Shown here piece by piece: positions 1 through 6,208 of a DNA stretch of 10,705 nucleotides (positions within the stretch are counted from its first letter, which is position 1; each line of letters begins with the position of its first letter). The notes beneath the pieces were generated by a model. It did not search any database. It was given only the letters and a program-made list of their open reading frames with translations, and had not been told where the DNA came from. The stretch comes from CAZIRO01 sp964541595 (GTDB lineage Bacteria > Acidobacteriota > HRBIN11): assembly GCA_964541595.1 (NCBI GenBank), contig CAZIRO010000103.1:1-10705 (forward strand), written 5' to 3'. The translations under genes and the position numbers were made by a program.

Positions 1-82
1 GGAGGCGGGAGTCGAACCCGCACGGGGCGTGCACCCCACCGGATTTTGAGTCCGGCGCGTCTCCCAGTTCCGCCACTCCGGC
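1..82 (-). tRNA. tRNA-Leu (anticodon CAA), 3' end cut by window edge
   Basis: The reverse complement folds as a class II tRNA. The acceptor strand GCCGGAG is followed by a D-arm closed by GCG/CGC. The anticodon stem CCGGA/TCCGG encloses the loop CTCAAAA, giving anticodon CAA at 46-48, which reads the Leu codon UUG. A long variable arm with a GGGG/CCCC stem, typical of Leu, Ser and Tyr tRNAs, precedes a T-arm with loop TTCGACT. The 3' acceptor strand shows only CTCC; the remaining GGC, discriminator base and CCA end lie outside the window. A promoter sits about 15 bp upstream of the mature 5' end. Confidence 0.95.
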
Positions 83-96
83 CCTTCGCATCGATC

Positions 97-125
97 AATT
101 TAACCGAATCCCCCCACGCACGCAA
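97..125 (-). promoter_or_regulatory. Predicted housekeeping-sigma promoter of tRNA-Leu
   Basis: On the minus strand TTGCGT (120-125) and TAAATT (97-102) are separated by exactly 17 bp. Transcription would start near position 90, about 8 nt before the tRNA 5' end. The spacer contains a run of six G. The arm of repeat copy 1 starts 16 bp upstream of the -35 box. Read by eye, not scored. Confidence 0.5.
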
Positions 126-141
126 CGTCTGGTATCTGGGA

Positions 142-310
142 TCGGGAAAGGAAATGGGACATGGAATGCACAGGATTCACCGGTGTGCCGGTGGCCACCG
201 GTCTCAGGTCGCAGGTGTCGGGTCCCAGGTGTCAGAGAGACCCGACATTTCCGGGATGGGAACATCGCATGACCGAATGGGCACCCACGGTGTCCCATTT
301 CCTGTCCCGA
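142..310 (+). repeat. Interspersed intergenic element, copy 1 (complete, 169 bp)
   Basis: The copy is bounded by a terminal inverted repeat. The left arm 142-161 and the reverse complement of the right arm 291-310 match at 19 of 20 positions. Inside, in order, are a GC-rich palindromic block (CACCGG-TGTG-CCGGTG at 178-193, overlapping the perfect palindrome CCGGTGGCCACCGG at 188-201), a 7-bp tandem array (199-233), and a hairpin (ATGGG...CCCAT, 276-298) merging into the right arm. No credible ORF or target-site duplication is seen. It fills nearly all of the gap between tRNA-Leu and the toxin gene. The remaining 311-380 holds only the palindrome GCGTGCACGC (336-345) and no T-run terminator. 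Confidence 0.85.
199..233 (+). repeat. Heptanucleotide array in copy 1 (5 units)
   Basis: Five consecutive 7-bp units: CGGTCTC, AGGTCGC, AGGTGTC, GGGTCCC, AGGTGTC. They are variants of the AGGTCTC unit that is nearly perfect in copy 3. The phase is unbroken across 35 bp. The purine-rich AGAGAGA and then CCCGACA follow. Confidence 0.8.
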
Positions 311-380
311 TTGCAGCTGGAATGGCACCTGATCCGCGTGCACGCCGGTTTCCAGAGCGGATATCAGCAATAATGCGGAC

Positions 381-767
381 TCAGAGGATGCGATTCCCTT
401 CGTCCACACCGAACACGCGTGCGATGGTCCGCCGGATCTGGCGCATCCGGTCCTTCGGAAGCCGTCCGATCCAGCCCTCCACACGCAGCGCGTCGACGGC
501 GCGGATCTGGTCGAGCAGGACGACCGATCTGCGCGGAAGGTTGCCCTCCCCGCGTTCCAGCAGCGGATATAGATCCGGTGCCGCCCGTACCCACGGACCG
601 GTCACCGTCGTCATCGGGGCAACGAGGACCACCGGAAACCTCGGCGGACCGACGAGATCGGGAAGGCCAACGACGACCGCCGGCCGCCGTCCCATCTGTT
701 CATGTCCCGGCGGGCGGTGTTCCGGCAGCCGCACCACGAGCACGTCCCCGATCCGCAGTCCGCGCAT
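381..767 (-). CDS. Type II toxin, PemK/MazF family endoribonuclease
   Basis: A 128-residue protein, close to the usual 110-130 for MazF-type toxins. Family landmarks are all present: IGDVLVV at the N-terminus, GHEQMGRRPAVVV (residues 21-33), the strand VVLVAPMTT (46-54), and VVLLDQIRAVD near residue 80. By family knowledge the Arg in the GRRP segment (Arg28) and the Thr in APMTT (Thr53) correspond to the catalytic pair that cleaves mRNA in the cytoplasm. The predicted start ATG is preceded by GGAGG about 8 nt upstream, inside the end of the antitoxin gene. The two genes are 3 bp apart and are probably translationally coupled. The protein looks complete, so the toxin is probably active, although cleavage specificity cannot be read from sequence. 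Confidence 0.9.
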   Translation of the reverse strand: MRGLRIGDVLVVRLPEHRPPGHEQMGRRPAVVVGLPDLVGPPRFPVVLVAPMTTVTGPWVRAAPDLYPLLERGEGNLPRRSVVLLDQIRAVDALRVEGWIGRLPKDRMRQIRRTIARVFGVDEGNRIL

Positions 768-770
768 TGC

Positions 771-1043
771 TCAGTCCTCCACGATGAACCCCCTACCCGG
801 AATATAGCGCACCGGTCGCATCGGGGGTATCTCCCCCTCCCATTCGTAGGGCGGAAGGTGCGTGAGATCCGCATCCATCCAGCCACGGCGCTCGACAAAC
901 GCCTCGAGATCGGATGCACGCACCCTCCAGAGCCTTCCGACGCGAACCGCCGGAAGCAGGCCCCGCCGGATCCACGCCCATACGGTCTTCGGACTCACGC
1001 GGAGCATCTCCGCAGCCTCGCGGGTCGTCAGAAGTGCGTCCAT
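771..1043 (-). CDS. Helix-turn-helix (excisionase/MerR-like) protein, probable antitoxin and autoregulator
   Basis: About 90 residues. The first 50 are a winged helix-turn-helix of the excisionase type: LLTTREAAEMLRVSPKTVWAW, then IRRGLLPAVRVGRLWRV and DLEAFVERRG. The remaining 35-40 residues are acidic and proline-rich (WMDADLTHLPPYEWEGEIPP, ending GFIVED) and match no domain I recognise. They could be the segment that wraps and inhibits the toxin. Two consecutive ATGs exist. GGAGGG lies only 1 nt from the first (1044-1046) but 4 nt from the second (1041-1043), so I chose the second. The gene lies directly upstream of the MazF-type toxin. Classical MazF partners are AbrB-like MazE proteins, so this pairing is less usual. 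The antitoxin role is inferred from position; the DNA-binding fold is well supported. Confidence 0.85.
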   Translation of the reverse strand: MDALLTTREAAEMLRVSPKTVWAWIRRGLLPAVRVGRLWRVRASDLEAFVERRGWMDADLTHLPPYEWEGEIPPMRPVRYIPGRGFIVED

Positions 1044-1065
1044 CATACCCTCCGGAACAGTTGCA

Positions 1066-1110
1066 TCTATTCAGTCTATACAATCTATACAATTTAATTT
1101 CATCTATCAA
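1066..1110 (-). promoter_or_regulatory. Promoter and 9-bp iteron operator of the toxin-antitoxin operon
   Basis: An AT-rich island in GC-rich surroundings. Read on the plus strand it holds TCTATTCAG (1066-1074), TCTATACAA (1075-1083) and TCTATACAA (1084-1092). A related ATCTATCAA (1102-1110) follows in the same 9-bp register after one degenerate unit. On the coding strand the units are TTGTATAGA. TTGATA (1105-1110) and TATAGA (1084-1089) could be -35 and -10 boxes, though their 15-bp spacing is short. Iterons overlapping a promoter are a usual binding site for an autoregulating antitoxin; that role is inferred. Confidence 0.6.
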
Positions 1111-1128
1111 CAGCCACAATCTCTGAAA

Positions 1129-1248
1129 TCGGAATCAGGAAATGGGACACCATGGGTCCCCATGCGGTCATGCGCTATCCCCAGCCCATGAGATGCTGGT
1201 CTTTCTGAGACCCGACACCCGGGACCTGAGACCCGAGACCTGCGACCT
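1129..1248 (-). repeat. Interspersed intergenic element, copy 2 (reverse orientation, left arm missing)
   Basis: The arm at 1129-1149 is the right arm of the element in reverse. Positions 1136-1174 match the reverse complement of copy 1 positions 266-304 at 36 of 39 bases, including the hairpin ATGGG...CCCAT. The heptad array then runs in reverse complement. No left arm follows; the array ends 4 bp before the carA -35 box. The outer half of the arm is degenerate (GGAATCA in place of GGGACA). Confidence 0.8.
1207..1248 (-). repeat. Heptanucleotide array in copy 2 (6 units, inverted)
   Basis: Six in-phase 7-bp units on the plus strand: GAGACCC, GACACCC, GGGACCT, GAGACCC, GAGACCT, GCGACCT. These are reverse complements of the AGGTCTC/GGGTCTC family seen in copies 1 and 3. 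Confidence 0.85.
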
Positions 1249-1252
1249 GAGG

Positions 1253-1281
1253 TTGCAACCGGAAGACCATCGGCCTATAGT
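1253..1281 (+). promoter_or_regulatory. Predicted housekeeping-sigma promoter of carAB
   Basis: TTGCAA (1253-1258) and TATAGT (1276-1281) are separated by 17 bp. The start site would be near 1288, giving a leader of only about 20-25 nt before carA. No arginine-repressor-like palindrome, pyrimidine attenuator or long leader is visible, so control, if any, must act at this promoter or at the protein level. Confidence 0.6.
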
Positions 1282-1311
1282 ATGGTTAAAATGCCCGCAC
1301 CGTGAACGGTG

Positions 1312-2481
1312 ATGAACGCGATTCTGGCCTTGGAAGACGGTACAACCTGGTACGGACAGGCGATCGGTGCCCGCACGATTGCCGTTGGCGAGATCGTTTT
1401 TACCACCGCCATGACCGGGTACCAGGAAGTCTTTTCCGATCCCTCATACAAAGGCCAGATCGTCGTCATGACCTATCCACACATTGGCAACTATGGACTC
1501 AGTGCCCGCGACATGGAAAGTCGCCGGCCCTGGATCGAANNNNNNNNNNACGATCCGTCCCCATTCTTTCATCACCGATACGGCGAATGGACGCTGCACC
1601 ACTATTTACATCAAAACGGCATTCCCGGCATTGCCGGTATCGACACCCGGGCACTCGTTCGCAAGATCCGGAACCAGGGCGCCATGCGTGCCGTATTATC
1701 GACGCTACCGATGGAATCCGCAGCCGCTGTGGCCCGTGCACGGGCCGCCGCGCCGATGGAGGGAGCCGACTGGGTGCACGCGGTGACCCCCGATCGGCCT
1801 TACTGGGTGGTGCCGAACGGTACGGACACAGATGACGGATGGGTGCGGAACATTCCGGGGATCGCTGTCCGCCGGATTCCCATGGATCGCCCCGTACCCG
1901 AATCTCCGGACGGTCCCTGGATCGTGGTCTACGATTTCGGTGCAAAATGGGGGATCTTCCGCGCGTGTCTCGAGCGCGGCTGCCGGGTGCTCGCCGTCCC
2001 CGCCGATACTCCGGCGCAGGACGTGCTGGAACTGCAACCGGACGGCGTGATTCTGTCCAACGGTCCCGGAGATCCGGCCGCGCTGCCGAGCATCGTGACC
2101 ACCGTACGTCGCCTGATCGGACGCGTGCCACTCTTCGGGATCTGTCTGGGACATCAGATCCTCGGCCTGGCGCTGGGGGGACGCACGTATAAACTGCTGT
2201 ACGGCCATCGGGGGATCAATCAGCCGGTGCACGATCGTCCCTTCGGAAAGGTTCTGATCACAACGCAGAACCACGGATTCGCCCTCGATCCCGATTCCCT
2301 GCCCTCAACCGTGGAGGCAACGCACTGGCACCTGAACGATGACACGCTGGAGGGATTTCGTCATCGGGAGTGGCCGATCCTGGCCGTACAGTTTCACCCC
2401 GAGGCCTGTCCGGGCCCGCACGACGCCTTTTACCTGTTCGACGAGTTCACGCAATGGGCACGCGCCCGTGTATGTCGTTAG
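1312..2481 (+). CDS. carA: Carbamoyl-phosphate synthase small (glutaminase) subunit
   Basis: CarA hydrolyses glutamine and passes ammonia to CarB for carbamoyl phosphate, the precursor of pyrimidines and arginine. About 389 residues. The N-terminal CPSase_sm_chain domain opens with MNAILALEDGTTWYGQAIGA and contains FTTAMTGYQEVFSDPSYKGQ, HIGNYG and GIAGIDTRALVRKIR. The class I glutamine amidotransferase domain contains ILSNGPGDPAA, the nucleophile Cys278 in LFGICLGHQ, QNHGFA, and His362/Glu364 in QFHPEACPGPHD. All three catalytic residues are present. A GTG lies immediately before the ATG; I chose the ATG because it matches the usual family start. No Shine-Dalgarno is evident and an in-frame stop sits at 1303-1305. 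Ten Ns interrupt the gene at 1540-1549. The usual SN-aromatic-R motif just after that point reads FHHRY. carB follows 36 bp downstream. Confidence 0.97.
   Translation: MNAILALEDGTTWYGQAIGARTIAVGEIVFTTAMTGYQEVFSDPSYKGQIVVMTYPHIGNYGLSARDMESRRPWIEXXXXDPSPFFHHRYGEWTLHHYLHQNGIPGIAGIDTRALVRKIRNQGAMRAVLSTLPMESAAAVARARAAAPMEGADWVHAVTPDRPYWVVPNGTDTDDGWVRNIPGIAVRRIPMDRPVPESPDGPWIVVYDFGAKWGIFRACLERGCRVLAVPADTPAQDVLELQPDGVILSNGPGDPAALPSIVTTVRRLIGRVPLFGICLGHQILGLALGGRTYKLLYGHRGINQPVHDRPFGKVLITTQNHGFALDPDSLPSTVEATHWHLNDDTLEGFRHREWPILAVQFHPEACPGPHDAFYLFDEFTQWARARVCR
1540..1549. other. Assembly gap (10 N) inside carA
   Basis: A run of exactly ten Ns, probably a scaffolding placeholder. As printed the frame stays open and four codons are unknown. 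By family comparison, five residues of the type G-hydrophobic(3)-Arg/Lys are expected before the Asp/Glu that follows the gap. The last unknown codon ends in AC and cannot encode Arg or Lys. The true missing length is therefore probably not 10. Confidence 0.95.
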
Positions 2482-2517
2482 ATCCGGAGCAATCGACGCC
2501 GTAAATACGGGAGCACC

Positions 2518-5500
2518 ATGCCGAAACGAAAGGATCTGAAGAAAATCGCCATCATCGGTTCCGGTCCCATCATCATCGGTCAGGCCTGTGAGTTCGACTA
2601 TTCGGGCACACAGGCGTGCAAAGCGTTGCGGGAAGAGGGGATCGAGATCGTGCTCATTAACTCGAATCCGGCCACGATCATGACCGATCCCGATATGGCC
2701 GACCGCACGTATATTGAACCCCTGGTCGTCGAAATGGCCGAACAGATCCTCGCTCGCGAGCGACCGGATGCTGTACTCCCCACCCTGGGGGGGCAGACGG
2801 GTCTGAATCTCGCCATGGCGCTCTGGAGAGAGGGCATCCTGGACCGGCTCGGGATCGAACTCATCGGCGCCCGACCGGAAGCCATCGAACTCGCCGAAAA
2901 CCGGGAACGGTTCCGGGAAGCCATGCGTGCGGCCGGTCTGGACGTGCCTCGCAGCGCATATATCCGCACTGTGCAGGACGGTTTGACCTTTGCGGAGACC
3001 CTGGAATTCCCCATCGTGCTTCGACCGTCGTACACGCTGGGGGGTACCGGCAGTGCGATCGTATACAACCGCGATGAACTGCCGGACGCCCTGCAACAGG
3101 CGCTGCGCACGAGTCCCGTACACGAAGTGCTCATGGAAGAGTACCTCGAGGGCTGGCAGGAATTCGAAATGGAAGTCATGCGGGACGCGAACGACCAGGG
3201 GATCGTGGTCTGTTCGATCGAAAACTTTGACCCCATGGGCATTCATACGGGCGACAGCATTACGGTCGCCCCGGCGCAGACCCTGTCCGACGTCGAACTG
3301 CAACGCATGCGGGACTGGGCGCTGACCGTTATCCGTACGGTCGGGGTGGAAACCGGCGGTGCCAATGTCCAGTTCGCCGTCGATCCCGAATCCGGCCGGA
3401 TGGTCGTCATCGAGATGAACCCCAGGGTGAGCCGATCGTCCGCGCTGGCCTCCAAGGCCACCGGCTATCCGATCGCCCGCATCGCGACGAAACTCGCGAT
3501 CGGCTACACCATGGACGAACTGCGTAATGACATCATCGGACACACCTCGGCGTGTTTCGAGCCGACTTTGGACTACGTGGTCGTCAAGGTTCCCCGGTGG
3601 GCGTTTGAAAAATTCAGCCGGGCGCGGCCGGAACTCGGGACCTCGATGAAATCCGTCGGCGAGGTCATGGCGATCGGTCGCACCTTTCGGGAAGCGCTGC
3701 TCAAGGCGCTGCACTCTTTAGAAATCGATGTCGACACGTTTCACGATCTGCTGCGTAAACCGTTCGATGCGGAACACGTGATCCGGAAACTGCGGTACCC
3801 GAGTTGGGACCGCATCTTTTACGTGTTGTACGCCCTGTATGCGGGCATGTCGCCGGAAGAGATTGCCCACTGGACGGGCATCCATCCCTGGTTTCTGCAC
3901 CAGATCGAGGAAATCGTCGAACTGGAAGGCCGACTGCGGCGGTTCGGGTTGCATACCGTTCCCCGGGACCTGATCCGTCGCGCGAAACAGGACGGATTCA
4001 GCGACGCCCAGATCGCCGACTGTCTCGGATGCACTGTCGACGCTGTACGGGAACTGCGGCGCACGTGGAACATTCAACCGACGTATAAACGGATCGACAC
4101 GTGTGCCGGCGAATTTGAAGCCATTACGCCGTACATGTATTCGACGTACGGGGACGAATGCGAGGCCGCGCCTGGCGACCGTCCGAAAGTGGTCATCCTC
4201 GGCAGCGGCCCGAATCGTATCGGCCAGGGGATCGAATTCGACTACTGTTGCGTGCAGGCCGTATTTGCGCTGCGCGAACTCGGGTATGAAACGATCATGG
4301 TCAACTGCAATCCGGAAACGGTCAGTACGGATTACGACACGGCGGATCGACTGTACTTCGAGCCGCTGACACTGGAACACGTCCTCTCCATCGTGGAGAA
4401 AGAACGTCCCGTCGGGGTGATCATTCAACTCGGGGGACAGACCCCGCTGCGACTGGCCCGTCCACTCGCGCATGCGGGGGTACCCATTCTGGGAACGCAT
4501 CCGGACGCCATCCACCGGGCTGAAGATCGCGGTAGTTTTGCCGCACTCATGCGGGAACTCGACATTGTGCATCCACCGTTCGGCACGGCCCGAAGTCTGG
4601 AAGAGGCACTGGAAGTCGCCGAGGCGATCGGGTATCCCGTACTCGTCCGGCCTTCTTACGTGCTGGGTGGTCGGGCTATGGCCAAAGTGTTCGATGCGGA
4701 ACAACTGCGGTCCCTGTTTCAACAGGCCATGCAGGTAGCACCGGACCATCCGGTACTCATTGACCGATTCATCGAAGACGCGTTCGAATACGACCTGGAC
4801 GCCCTGAGCGATGGCGAGGACGTCTACATTGCCGGTATTCTCCAGCACATCGAGGAAGCGGGTATCCACAGCGGCGACAGTGCAATGGTCATGCCCGCTT
4901 ACAAACTGCTGAACGAAGTGCGGGCGCAGATGATCGAATGGACCCACCGCATTGCGCGGGCGTTACCGGTCCGGGGGTTGCTGAACATTCAGTTCGCCTA
5001 TCGCGATGGTCAACTGTACGTCTTGGAAGTCAATCCACGGGCTTCCCGTACCGTTCCCTTCATCAGCAAGGCGACCGGCGTGCCGGTCGTGAACTATGCC
5101 GTACGGGTCATGCTCGGTGCGACGCTGCAAGACCTCGGGCTGTCCGGTGAAGGGCAACCGGCGTATTGCTGTGTCAAGGCGCCGGTATTTCCCTTTGACC
5201 GGTTTCCGGAAGAGGACCCCCTGCTCGGTCCGGAAATGAAGAGTACCGGCGAAGTCATGGGTATCGGTCCCACCTTCGGCGAAGCGTTCGCCAAGGCCAT
5301 GCTCGGCGCGGGCATTCGTTTGCCCACGACGGGACGCGTGCTCATCACGGTCAACGATCGGGACAAAATCAGCGTCGTCCCACTGGCGCAGCAGTTGCAC
5401 GAACTCGGGTTTGAACTGCTGGCCACCGCAGGGACCGCACGGGTGCTCCGGGACGCCGGTCTTCCGGTGGAGACCGTGCGCAAGATCCATGAGGGTCGAC

Positions 5501-5748
5501 CCCATATTGCGGACTATATCATCAACGGCAAGATCGACCTCATCATCAATACCCCGCTTGGACGCATGGCATACGAGGACGACCCGATCGTGCGCCAGAC
5601 GGCCATGCGGTATCGGGTGCCCCTGATCACCACGCTGTCCGGCGCGGCGGCGGCGATCGAAGCGATCCGGTTTCTGCGGCAACGGCAGGCGGAACCACTC
5701 TGTTTACAGGATATGCACGCCTGCATGCGGGAACCCCGTTCAAAATAA
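2518..5748 (+). CDS. carB: Carbamoyl-phosphate synthase large subunit
   Basis: CarB makes carbamoyl phosphate from bicarbonate, ammonia and two ATP. It has 1076 residues, against 1073 in E. coli. The order is canonical: pre-ATP-grasp fold with GSGPIIIGQACEFDYSG (residues 14-30), first ATP-grasp (carboxyphosphate) domain with LRPSYTLGG and EMNPRVSRSSALASKATGYP, an oligomerisation region around 410-550, a second pre-ATP-grasp fold with GSGPNRIGQGIEFDYC, second ATP-grasp (carbamate kinase) domain with VRPSYVLGGRAM and EVNPRASRTVPFISKATG, and a C-terminal MGS-like regulatory domain. The last keeps the Lys in DRDK, TAGT, RKIHEG and INTPLG, positions that in E. coli CarB help bind IMP/UMP, so nucleotide regulation is plausible. 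CGGGAG lies 4 nt before the ATG. It probably shares one transcript with carA. No T-run terminator follows. Confidence 0.98.
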   Translation: MPKRKDLKKIAIIGSGPIIIGQACEFDYSGTQACKALREEGIEIVLINSNPATIMTDPDMADRTYIEPLVVEMAEQILARERPDAVLPTLGGQTGLNLAMALWREGILDRLGIELIGARPEAIELAENRERFREAMRAAGLDVPRSAYIRTVQDGLTFAETLEFPIVLRPSYTLGGTGSAIVYNRDELPDALQQALRTSPVHEVLMEEYLEGWQEFEMEVMRDANDQGIVVCSIENFDPMGIHTGDSITVAPAQTLSDVELQRMRDWALTVIRTVGVETGGANVQFAVDPESGRMVVIEMNPRVSRSSALASKATGYPIARIATKLAIGYTMDELRNDIIGHTSACFEPTLDYVVVKVPRWAFEKFSRARPELGTSMKSVGEVMAIGRTFREALLKALHSLEIDVDTFHDLLRKPFDAEHVIRKLRYPSWDRIFYVLYALYAGMSPEEIAHWTGIHPWFLHQIEEIVELEGRLRRFGLHTVPRDLIRRAKQDGFSDAQIADCLGCTVDAVRELRRTWNIQPTYKRIDTCAGEFEAITPYMYSTYGDECEAAPGDRPKVVILGSGPNRIGQGIEFDYCCVQAVFALRELGYETIMVNCNPETVSTDYDTADRLYFEPLTLEHVLSIVEKERPVGVIIQLGGQTPLRLARPLAHAGVPILGTHPDAIHRAEDRGSFAALMRELDIVHPPFGTARSLEEALEVAEAIGYPVLVRPSYVLGGRAMAKVFDAEQLRSLFQQAMQVAPDHPVLIDRFIEDAFEYDLDALSDGEDVYIAGILQHIEEAGIHSGDSAMVMPAYKLLNEVRAQMIEWTHRIARALPVRGLLNIQFAYRDGQLYVLEVNPRASRTVPFISKATGVPVVNYAVRVMLGATLQDLGLSGEGQPAYCCVKAPVFPFDRFPEEDPLLGPEMKSTGEVMGIGPTFGEAFAKAMLGAGIRLPTTGRVLITVNDRDKISVVPLAQQLHELGFELLATAGTARVLRDAGLPVETVRKIHEGRPHIADYIINGKIDLIINTPLGRMAYEDDPIVRQTAMRYRVPLITTLSGAAAAIEAIRFLRQRQAEPLCLQDMHACMREPRSK

Positions 5749-5829
5749 CGTCAGAGAATGCCGTCGACCTGAGATCGGAACAGGCAATGGGACAGGGGAT
5801 GCACCGGATGCGCGGATGGCCCGGTTGTT

Positions 5830-5885
5830 AGGTCTCGGGTCTCAGGTCTCGGGTCTCAGGTCCCAGGTCTCAGGTGTCAGGGGTC
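5830..5885 (+). repeat. Heptanucleotide array in copy 3 (8 units)
   Basis: The clearest array: eight in-phase units AGGTCTC, GGGTCTC, AGGTCTC, GGGTCTC, AGGTCCC, AGGTCTC, AGGTGTC, AGGGGTC over 56 bp with no spacer. The first four units alternate A and G at position 1. Divergence grows towards the right end. Confidence 0.95.
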
Positions 5886-5931
5886 GGTGATGGGCTGAAG
5901 TGAGAAAACGGGGTGGCTGACCCTCGGGGAG

Positions 5932-5948
5932 TTGCCCGACGCGGGCAA
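5932..5948. other. Perfect 7-bp inverted repeat (TTGCCCG-ACG-CGGGCAA)
   Basis: A perfect 7-bp stem with a 3-nt loop inside copy 3, about 185 bp after the carB stop. No T-run follows on either strand, so it is not a standard intrinsic terminator, though it could pause polymerase or stabilise an RNA end. Confidence 0.5.
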
Positions 5949-6016
5949 AGACGTGGTCCACTGAAATCAGAGGGAAGGCGACCTCCGGCGGGGTACCCTG
6001 CTGCGTTGCCGTGCTT

Positions 6017-6044
6017 TTCCGTCTTCCGTCGCCGGTCACCGGTC
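6017..6044 (+). repeat. Second period-7 array in copy 3 (4 units)
   Basis: Four in-phase 7-bp units: TTCCGTC, TTCCGTC, GCCGGTC, ACCGGTC. They share the GTC ending with the AGGTCTC family but are otherwise different. A looser 7-bp rhythm seems to continue near 6073-6100. Confidence 0.6.
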
Positions 6045-6178
6045 GAAGGGGGGATATTGTATGCGGTTCCCTCTCTGTGGACCCCGTGTCTCCGTGGTGC
6101 AATGATCCTGCGCATATCGCGGGGGCCATGGGAACACGCCGTGTCCCATTGCCTGTCCCGATTTCAGCAGTCAACCGT

Positions 6179-6208
6179 TTGCACCCTGCGCCGGTTCTCT
6201 GCTACCAT
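6179..6208 (+). promoter_or_regulatory. Predicted promoter of the SBP56 operon (extended -10)
   Basis: TTGCAC (6179-6184) and TACCAT (6203-6208) are separated by 18 bp. The -10 is preceded by TGC (6200-6202), an extended -10 element. Transcription would begin near 6215, leaving about a 39-nt leader with GGAGGG. The right arm of copy 3 ends 17 bp upstream of the -35. Confidence 0.55.

Larger units (their letters stand above)
5775..6161 (+). repeat. Interspersed intergenic element, copy 3 (expanded, 387 bp)
   Basis: Left arm 5775-5794 and right arm 6142-6161 are inverted repeats matching at 19 of 20 positions, and the arms resemble those of copy 1. The left part carries a GC-rich block and the heptad array at 5830-5885. 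The right part has the hairpin ATGGGAAC...GTGTCCCAT (6129-6150) merging with the arm. Unlike copy 1, about 230 bp lie between array and hairpin. That stretch holds a small hairpin (5932-5948) and a second period-7 array (6017-6044) but no credible gene. The element fills most of the 505-bp gap between carB and the SBP56 gene. Confidence 0.85.

Noticed and set aside
142..310. Insertion sequence or phage attachment site beside the tRNA gene
   Set aside because: No transposase or integrase, no duplication of the tRNA end, and the same element occurs far from tRNA genes.
46..807. Plus-strand 253-codon frame over the toxin-antitoxin region
   Set aside because: It starts inside the tRNA gene, crosses the repeat element and runs antisense to the well-supported MazF-type gene.
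2305..4947. Long minus-strand open frames opposite carA and carB (409 and 469 codons)
   Set aside because: They are mirror frames of strongly conserved carA/carB coding sequence, with no recognisable domains or ribosome sites.
5830..5885. Repeat array as a CRISPR
   Set aside because: Units are 7 bp and abut with no spacers, and no cas gene is nearby.
5932..5948. Intrinsic terminator for carAB
   Set aside because: The hairpin is strong, but no T-run follows on either strand and it lies about 185 bp after the stop.
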